Notes under the pieces: model-generated
What the model saw: only the letters and a program-made list of their open reading frames with translations
What the model was told of the DNA's origin: nothing
The model's database searches: none
Assembly: GCF_037975245.1 (NCBI RefSeq)
Contig: NC_092580.1
Coordinates: forward strand, 29,663,501 to 29,727,500
Source of the DNA: Apostichopus japonicus
Lineage: Eukaryota > Echinodermata > Holothuroidea > Aspidochirotida > Stichopodidae
Length of the DNA stretch: 64,000 bases
Direction of reading: 5' to 3'
Translations under genes and position numbers: made by a program
Shown: piece after piece, positions 56,830 through 64,000 of the stretch
How the letters are laid out: every line of letters begins with the position of its first letter
Numbering within the stretch: position 1 is the first letter of the stretch

Positions 56830-56965
56830 TCAACGGAAGGTGTACCTGACGTAGGGGACCTCCACATCTTCACCCTCGGGGTCATTGCAACATATTTCCA
56901 GGACCAGATGACGGACGTGCTTTGGAATCTTCTTCTTGGATACCTTGGTTACGACCTCTGACATC
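56830..56965 (-). CDS. UBA1: UBA1 last exon
   Basis: 136 nt ending in TGA, after acceptor TTTTCCCAG. It encodes the final 44 residues: [20 protein letters not shown] and on to [20 protein letters not shown]. This is the end of the ubiquitin-fold domain that recruits E2 enzymes. Confidence 0.96.
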
Positions 56966-59900
56966 CTGGGAAAAGAAAAATGTCATCATGCATTTGAAAG
57001 AGAAGTGAAAACGTGCTTTGTTTATTGGTTCTCCGATTTTAGTTTAAATGTGGGATTTGATGCCGTAGTATATTCAAGAGTGAGAAGTAAATTTGTTGTA
57101 TAAATTTGAAATAATTGTTGATTACATTTATGAACCCCATAGTACACGCTGCTTGATACGGACGGTTTAACTAAGGAACTGTCCCGAGTAAACTGCACGT
57201 AGCCAATGGCGACAGGGAAAAGACACAAATCTTCAAGTACACCCTGAATGCAGCTATCAAGGTTTGAATTAGCTTCAAGAGTGTTGCTAAGAGGCATTTA
57301 CAAGAATGGAACTATGAAAGAACATTACATGCTTCAACCATAAAATTAAATATTGCATATTTGGCTAATTTTCAATCGCTTTGCATCCTATGTTTCTCAC
57401 AAACATAAGAACAAAAACATACAGCGAAATAACTTCCAATGTCATTTGTTACACCAAATGCATTTCTCAGAAATCTAGGCCTGCACCTGACTGAAACCTC
57501 TGCTACAAAATTATGCCATGCAGCAATGGGATATATGTTTTGTATTTCACTTGCAATTAAATAGAAGTCAGTTTGGCATATTATGTCATTTTGCTAAGGA
57601 CTCCAAAAATTCAAACATGTTGGTTCATATCCTTAAAAAAAAAATAAAAAAAAAAAATCCAATTTGAAGTAATGCAAATAACACTGGTTTCCTTTGTTAC
57701 ACCAGATCTTGGAAATAAGGCAGGAATGCTAATTCATTTACTAAAATCTTAAATGGTACTATTGATGCCAATATAATCTACTTAATATCAGCCCCCACCC
57801 TCCCCCCTACAGCAATATACCACAAGCAAAGAATCTGTGATAAAAATGAATCTCACTTGAGCGCTTTCCTCTCCTTGAGCTTCGCAGCCTGCATGAAGAA
57901 CGAGTAGAGCATACAGACGCCTTGAGACAGCATCGTAATCTCCAGGTTCAACTCTTTCTGGAAATAGTCCAGAAACTCTTGCAGGGTCATCTCCACGCCG
58001 TTCTGCTGGATGCCGTTAACGTCTATGCGGTCCCACAGAGAAAACTTGATGCCGTTGTACTGAAATACGGAAAGAAATGGAACGATGAAACAACGTTCTC
58101 AAAAAAAGGCTATCCAGTCGAACCAAACCTGGCCCTCTTTTATTTCCTCTTAACACTGGCAAGAATTGTCAGTGACAAAAGTCTTTCAAACTGTCGATGG
58201 CAATTTTCCATGTTCAATCGCAAAATGCAAATAAAATATCACCTTTATTGTAGTTTTAGGAGTTTTTTGTCTTCTTTTGCATCTGGACATTTTCTAATCA
58301 TCACTAAAAACAATTATTTGCATGACATAGTATCTAATCTCCCAATTTTAAAGTTGACAGCAGTGGTAACACATGAGGTGATGATTCATACAGCAATGTT
58401 AACATCAGGGTGGATGGGTTTCATAGGTGAATATGACTGCAGTGCAGGATAATTCCTGTCTAGGTATAGTGAATATAGATATGAAAAATTATATACAAAT
58501 TTAAAAAAAAAAAAATTAAATTTTTAAAAATTAGAAAAGAAACGGTACATACTTCCTGAGTAGGGGCTGCAATGGGCTCTGAAAATCCATAAAATGGCAG
58601 AGCGAGATTGATGAAGCCGTTCTTGTAACTCTCTAGTTTCTTGTTACCATTCACCATCTTGAAGAGTTCCAGGCAGACCAGACCGGCCACTGCTGATGTC
58701 GTCGTTGCTATGGCTGGGATGATCTTACCAGCGATACCTTTGGTCTGAAAGAAGAAGAGAGATATACAAAACATCACTTTGAATCAATAGTTGGACTTCC
58801 TGATTCATCATCAAGGGAGATACAAAAATCATTTTTTACCACAGTCGGCACCTTTAATACCATGTAAACAAGGCATCAAGACCCACTTTCATTCATTATA
58901 TCCCAGAAATTGACAAGGAAAAAATTTCAAGAAAAAATTGGTTTCATGTAAATTTGTGTAGGAGTAAATCAACACAAAACGGGCTGGGAACATTATAACA
59001 ACTATTAAAAACGACGAAACAAACATTTTGGCATAAAAATGGGATGGATAGCATGCATACCTTATGTTTGTCAGCTGGTGGGATTTCATAATTCTCTGCT
59101 CTGAGGTTTGAGGTTGCACATATGAAGTCCATGTGAAGGTTGGTATCATCATCCTGAAATGCCAGTAAGTAACAATAAATTATAAAATTGGAAGTACTTA
59201 CAGAGGTACATATCACAAGTATTACTTACCTCAGTAACAAGTACATGCATGCCTGACAACAAAGTCGGGAAGGGGGGGGCTACATCCCAGGGGCCCTTTG
59301 TCATTCAGGTGGCCCATGGAAATATGTGTTTGTTCTTACAATGTAGTTAAGGAAAATAGATATCCTCAAAAAGGGACACAGTGACATAATTTTTCCTGGG
59401 CCCGGCTGGCTCTCAATGCCACCGAGAATATAAACATGCTATGATACTTAGTAAATTCTAGAACACCAAATATCACAAGTCAGTAATTCCATTCTCGGTA
59501 CCATAACAAGTCCATGCCCTCAGTAAATACTTACTACATTTCTTAGTCCAAAATACATGCACCGAGTAGGACTTTCCTCTGTAACAAGTATAAATTAATT
59601 CTATAAAGCAAACTTAGTATTTGCAATGAAGAGGTAATTTAATACTCCCCTCTTAAATTTTTCAACTACCAACAATGAACATCAAACAGCATTGCCTTGG
59701 AAAACTTCAGACCACAATCTATATTCTCTTAACCCACCTTGCTTCTTTGTTTCCCCCTTCAGATATAATAATAATAATAAACAGTTCTTATATAGCGCAA
59801 CTTACAATAAAGTCTCGCCGCGCTGTACAAAAGAGAGTGAAAGATATGTACACAATATACAATAAGAGTTAACATAACAATTATAACAATGAAAACAGGT

Positions 59901-62900
59901 GACATGTCTTCAAAACAGTTTTGAATATCTCCACAGACACGACACTCTTTATGTTGAGTGGGAAATTTAGTGAGATGCTACTTGCCTTTTCAAAGTCTAG
60001 AGGCTTTATAACCACAGCCTTCAGTGTGCTGGGAGGAGGGAGGGCGTGAATAAGGGACTGTATCGATTCCTCGTCTGCAGACTCTTGCGATGAGGCCTGA
60101 GCCTCTGCGTCAGTGACGGAAATCTTCACACCTGACAGATAAAAAGAGTCATAGATGTTAAAATAACCGTGAGGAAATTACTGGATGTTAATACGTCATC
60201 ACTGCATTGTTAATATTTGTAGGATCAAGTTTAAAACATTCACTTAAACTTCACAACTAAACACAACAAGTTAACAAACAAAACACTAAAAATCTGGATA
60301 CTACCAAATTAAAATATGACTGCTTGCTAATGAAAGACATTTATATACTTCGGCCTTAAAATGAACTCTTTCAAACAATGCAGAAAGCTGCAACTTAATT
60401 CCCGTTAAACGGAGCATAATATGTTCGAGATAGCTATTTCAAATATGTAACTTGCTACACAAATGCAAATATGTATTCAGTTTTCAGGGCACAGAATGAT
60501 ATCATTTTCCAGTATTTATGAAACCAAATTCATAAACCTCAAAACTGCTTCACAAGAATTTGAGCGCTAAATTATTCCTTGCTGAAAGGGTCCCTGCTCG
60601 GTTTAAATTAAAAATCTGACATCTTAATAGCTTCATGGATGACAAGATAAGATCCTCTCTTTTGAAGAACATTAGCCGTTTTGAAATTGCAGCGTACACT
60701 TTCTGTGACCCAATGAAAGGCAAGACCTCAAGGATGTACCCACTCAAAATAGATTCCCATCAATCAACAATATCCAGAGTTAGAGCAGGGATGGGTAACC
60801 TTTTTGAATGAATGAGCCAGATGTGAGTGAAATATGGACTGGGCCGCACCAAACCAACGACCTGCTGTTGATTTCAAACCTTTGATTCCGAGGACTTTCA
60901 AGTAATAGGTGTGTGTTCTTAATCTATATTCACAAAAACATAATGTCAATACATTACAGTTGATAATTAATGGGGATAATAGGCCTACCTGACATCCTCA
61001 TTACTGCCGATAAATTCTCAGCAGCTAGCTCGTTTTTTGTGATGATGTAGAATAGATCAATTTTTTTCTTTTTCTTGAGACATCTCACAGGCCGCAAGAA
61101 AATCACTGGAGGGCCGCATGTGGCCCGCGGGCCGTAGGTTGCCCACCCCAGAGTTAGAGACATGGAATATTTTTTCTTTTTTCCCAATTAGTGCTAAAGA
61201 TAACTAAGTACATATCTCTCTCACCTTCCTTTGGCTTGAAAGGTGCTACCCTGATTTTCTCTAATTCTTTGACGATGTAGTCTCTGTCTCGTATCTGTTC
61301 CAAGCCGTAAGATTCCGCTCTCAGATTGGCAGCGGCCAGGATATAATCTACATGCATATCCTGAAGGCAATGAAAGACAATGTGTTATTGATTACTGCAT
61401 CAGACACTACTATCTTACGTATAAGATAGGGGGAGCTGATTTTGTTTGTAATGACTTTGATCAACTGTTTCTGTACTTCTGGATAGTTAAAAACCAGTAT
61501 TATTGCAGTTTTTCATTACCCGTGACTAGTTTTATCTAGCTTTCACACTTCTAACTGTGATTAATACTAAAAAGAAAAATATACCTGGGCAGTGAAATCA
61601 CTAGAAACATTCTTTCTGGGTAAACAAGGGCATCTCAGTTTGTGTATAAGTCCATACAATTAGTAAAATTCACCCCCCCCCCCCAAAAAAAAAAAAGATG
61701 ACATGTAGATATTGTAAGGAGCTTTCAAGCTAGGTGAAGGCAATATTTCTTATATGAACAATATCATGTTATCTCTGAGAGAGAGAGATAAATTGATCAC
61801 CGATACTCACTTTTTTAACATCAAAGACCAGTGGATGGGGACAGCGCTTAGGGCCAGACCAGAAGGGGGCTCCAGAGGAAGTCACCTGAGTAGGACCAAA
61901 AATATACACTCATATCAGAGAATAAGTTATTTACCACGGCAATCAGTAGTCAATTTTTATTAACATTTGGTAAAAACTGTAAAGCAGAAAAAAAGAGAGA
62001 CAGCAAAATTACTCTTTTATAGCAGTGTAATGCATGCTTTAAAAAAAGGTAGCACCCTCATGATCATGAAAATAGAGCGAACCATAACAGTAAACTAGAA
62101 TGCTTTGTGTGTTCCCTCTACCCAAAGCCAGTGGCGGAGCGTCCATACAGTCAGGGGGGCGAATGCCCCCTCTGACGGACTCAAATGGACTGCTGGCGCC
62201 CTTTTCAGCTTTTTACCACTTTTGACTTATTCGCGATTATTGACTTTTTTATTGCGCTCTCATCTACCTATTAACATTTGTCACATTATCTGCAAATAAG
62301 CAAGGCCCTGAAAGTGTCATTTCCGGCGATCTAGGGAGTATCTTAACTCAAAAAATTTCTGTACGCTCCACGCCAACCTGTGGTGGCGCTCCGCGTAAAT
62401 AGTGTCGAAAGCGCCCCTACAGACCATTCTCGCCCCCCCGACCAATACCCCTAGCTTCGCCACTGCCCAAAACCATGTTTGGGTCTTACATGCCCAGTAA
62501 CAATGTTTGCATGTCCTCATAATAATGGATGACAAGGTCACACCATGCTGACCAGCATCAATAAGAACATGTAACCCTCCCACCCCCCCCCCCCCACCCC
62601 CAGCCCTCCCTCTTCCCCCTGGCTGAGCACACAGAGATAGTCTTGGGTTCTTCCATTACCTGATCAGGGGGAAAATTATACAGCAGTTGCTTGATCTGAT
62701 TGCAGAATTGTTCCTCAAAGTGCAGACGAGCCCATTGGATGCAGTTGACATGAGAGGCCGGCTTCTCGTCGATGAGGGTTCTCTTTATTCCTTCTAGTGT
62801 ATCCATCTGAGGTACAAATATGCAATTTCATTTAAGAGGTTTCCAAACGTAGCAAATCTGAAATATGCCCTATCATAAAAGCAAGCAACTTTAGGTGTGC

Positions 62901-63718
62901 ATCTCACAAATTTAAAATAAAATATATCAAAACGTTGCTCAGAGTGTCTCAAGAATCTGAAGAACATTGAGAAGGAACTAAGTACGATATTCGTTTGTTG
63001 AAGTAATCAATTCATCTAAATGTATGTGGTGTAAATCCAAACAGACAGTATTACCCCAAAAACCTCAAAATATATTATCAATCCATCTGTTATGTTATCC
63101 AACCGACAATCTACAAATTATACTTATCCATCCATGCGATCCAACGTATGCCCAATCCATGTTTGTAATATCAATTCCATCCAAGATATATTGTCCATCA
63201 TCATCAGCATGATCATCATGATCATGATCATGATCATCATGATCATGATCATCATCATGATCATCATGATCATGATCATGATCATGACCATGATCATCAT
63301 CATGATCATGATCATCATCATGATCATCATGATCATGATCATCATCATCATCATGATCATGATCATCATCATCATCATGATCATGATCATCATCATGATC
63401 ATGATCATCATCATCATCATGATCATGATCATGATCATCATCTCTATCTATCTAATATATTATATCTAATATATCCATCTAATATATATTATTTATATCT
63501 ACCTATATATAAATTAATTCATCTAATATATATTATCGATGATCCAATCCATCCATCTTACATTTATTATTACTATCTACCTTTAATATCTATCCACTAC
63601 TAACAAATCTTAATAACAAACACACTTTACTCATTAACTGATTGATTAATTAATTGATTTGATACTTACCGGTAAAACACCTGAAAGTTTCAGTGTCCTC
63701 TCCATAAATTTGGGATCA
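56830..63718 (-). CDS. UBA1: Ubiquitin-activating enzyme E1, C-terminal 391 residues (5' part outside window)
   Basis: Nine minus-strand exons in gene order: 63718-63670, 62806-62660, 61885-61811, 61360-61225, 60131-59986, 59153-59061, 58744-58553, 58059-57857, 56965-56830; frame unbroken to TGA. UBA1 adenylates ubiquitin with ATP, forms a thioester on its catalytic Cys and passes ubiquitin to E2 enzymes in cytosol and nucleus. Present: the second catalytic-cysteine half-domain ([11 protein letters not shown]...[22 protein letters not shown]), the end of the active adenylation domain ([55 protein letters not shown]), and the ubiquitin-fold domain ending [13 protein letters not shown]. Identity to vertebrate UBA1 blocks is very high, and the NLALPF.GFSEP and C-terminal motifs exclude UBA6 and UBA7. 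The catalytic Cys and ATP site lie beyond the right edge. Confidence 0.96.
57857..58059 (-). CDS. UBA1: UBA1 penultimate exon
   Basis: 203 nt between ATTTCAG and AA|GTGAGA, encoding [20 protein letters not shown] and then [10 protein letters not shown]...[18 protein letters not shown]. It covers the link to, and start of, the ubiquitin-fold domain. Confidence 0.96.
58553..58744 (-). CDS. UBA1: UBA1 exon with adenylation-domain core
   Basis: 64 codons between CTTTCAG and GAA|GTATGT. It contains [20 protein letters not shown] and [19 protein letters not shown], nearly identical to vertebrate UBA1. Confidence 0.97.
59061..59153 (-). CDS. UBA1: UBA1 exon (adenylation domain)
   Basis: 31 codons, [20 protein letters not shown] and [11 protein letters not shown], between ATTTCAG and AAG|GTATGC. 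It matches human [20 protein letters not shown]. Confidence 0.96.
59765..59970 (-). repeat. Probable retroposon 3' fragment
   Basis: On the minus strand it contains a TTTGTACAGCGCGG motif, then TTGCGCTATATAAGAACTGT and a (TTA)n tail. This resembles SINE/LINE 3' ends common in marine animals and the fragment at 36082. It ends within about 20 bp of a UBA1 donor. The far boundary is approximate. Confidence 0.5.
59986..60131 (-). CDS. UBA1: UBA1 exon with GC splice donor
   Basis: 146 nt, encoding [20 protein letters not shown] through [19 protein letters not shown]. The frame and the conserved FEK|DDD junction require the donor AAG|GCAAGT, a GC-AG intron. A GTAGCA five bases farther on would break the frame. 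Confidence 0.93.
60786..61151 (+). mobile_element. hAT-type MITE, copy 2 (366 bp)
   Basis: It starts CAGGGATGGGTAACCT and ends AGGTTGCCCACCCCAG, flanked by an exact 8-bp duplication AGTTAGAG (60778-60785 and 61152-61159). Its interior matches 7696-8060 in the same orientation. It lies in a UBA1 intron, antisense to the gene. Confidence 0.92.
61225..61360 (-). CDS. UBA1: UBA1 exon
   Basis: 136 nt between CCTTCAG and G|GTGAGA, encoding [20 protein letters not shown] and the stretch to FKPKEG. Matches human LHLDYVMAAANLFAQTYGL. Phase 0 in, phase 1 out. Confidence 0.96.
61811..61885 (-). CDS. UBA1: UBA1 exon
   Basis: 25 codons, [25 protein letters not shown], between CTACTCAG and AAA|GTGAGT. 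Almost identical to human UBA1 in this block. Confidence 0.97.
62129..62465 (+). mobile_element. 337-bp hAT-like MITE
   Basis: The termini are CAGTGGCGGAGC and GCTTCGCCACTG. The flanks CCCAAAGC (62121-62128) and CCCAAAAC (62466-62473) match at 7 of 8 bases. It carries one copy of the shared CGCGCCAAC module (62308-62404). Truncated relatives lie at 12362-12748 and 27632-27945. It lies in a UBA1 intron. Confidence 0.87.
62660..62806 (-). CDS. UBA1: UBA1 exon
   Basis: 49 codons between ACCTCAG and CAG|GTAATG, starting [20 protein letters not shown] and ending [10 protein letters not shown]. Matches human LEVLEAVQRSLV...RQLLHNFPPDQ. Confidence 0.96.
63190..63440. repeat. ATC/ATG trinucleotide array
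   Basis: About 250 bp consisting of ATC and ATG triplets in an irregular order, rich in the palindrome ATGATCAT. Open on both strands (MIMI repeats), so the long ORFs there are artefacts. It lies in the first visible UBA1 intron. Confidence 0.95.
63670..63718 (-). CDS. UBA1: UBA1, most upstream exon in window
   Basis: 49 nt between TATTTTAG and CCG|GTAAGT, encoding [16 protein letters not shown]. Matches human DPEFVERTLRLAGTQP. By that alignment it lies some 60 residues after the catalytic cysteine, which is therefore outside the window. Confidence 0.94.
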
Positions 63719-64000
63719 CTAAAATAGAAAAATAGAAGGGAGACAATGTTAAAACTGGTTGTTTTACTTCAGTAAAAAATATCCAGAATTGATACAGAAA
63801 TGGAACTGAAAATTGACAGTGAGTAACCATAATTCCATAAACTGAAATAATATGATTGTGCTAGATAAGTTCCAATGGTCACTTTATGCTTTTTCGTGGC
63901 TGAAGTATTGTACATTCTCTGAAGATGGTTACAACAATAAGTGCCAAATTTTGCTCTTTCTAGCAAATTTGTGATAAATAGGTCAGGATTTTGAACTGCT

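Noticed and set aside
57922-58452. Plus-strand ORF of 176 codons
   Set aside because: Its first part is antisense to the UBA1 exon at 57857-58059, whose minus-strand reading matches the E1 family closely.
63092-63469. MIMI-type ORFs of 105-125 codons on both strands
   Set aside because: Pure product of the ATC/ATG triplet array.
1-64000. CRISPR arrays, operons, ribosome-binding sites and bacterial genes
   Set aside because: The genome is clearly eukaryotic. The tandem repeats seen are minisatellites without spacer variation, and no bacterial-type gene is present.

Overview
The window is nuclear DNA from an animal: AT-rich, with long introns flanked by canonical GT/AG splice sites, microsatellites and many small non-autonomous DNA transposons. 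The two clearly recognisable genes (HAUS7 and UBA1) are metazoan. The repeated AGGCCTA-type motifs, the intron sizes and the element types suggest a marine invertebrate deuterostome, most likely an echinoderm. That taxonomic guess is inference from style, not from a marker gene.

Layout. 1-17,570: no protein gene that I can support. It holds a CpG-richer left edge (possible start of a leftward gene), a TTAA-flanked MITE, a perfectly bounded 365-bp hAT-type MITE, and a composite of nested hAT-like elements. 17,571-39,178 (+): a 12-exon gene encoding a 508-residue type I membrane protein. Its ectodomain resembles interleukin-17 receptors (IL-17RD-like D1 and D2), followed by a proline-rich stalk, one transmembrane helix and a short tail with no SEFIR signalling domain. 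Its introns hold a 98-bp perfect inverted repeat between two tRNA-derived SINE copies, a 1.3-kb hAT-like element, a foldback element and a hierarchical 40-bp minisatellite. 39,179-44,698: 3' UTR, then intergenic DNA with nested elements ending about 240 bp before the next start codon. 44,699-53,682 (+): complete 10-exon HAUS7 (augmin subunit 7, 377 residues). Two short tandem expansions in it each copy gene-edge sequence: one copies the exon 4 splice donor, the other copies the terminal exon and 3' UTR. 53,683-56,829: tail-to-tail intergenic and UTR sequence. 56,830-63,718 (-): the nine 3'-terminal exons of UBA1 (ubiquitin-activating enzyme E1; 391 C-terminal residues). The rest of that gene lies beyond the right edge.

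The genes do not form a pathway. HAUS7 (spindle microtubule nucleation) and UBA1 (ubiquitin activation) are housekeeping genes arranged convergently; the receptor-like gene is probably immune-related. All exon joins were worked out by hand from reading-frame continuity, splice signals and remembered family sequence patterns. No database search or transcript evidence was available.
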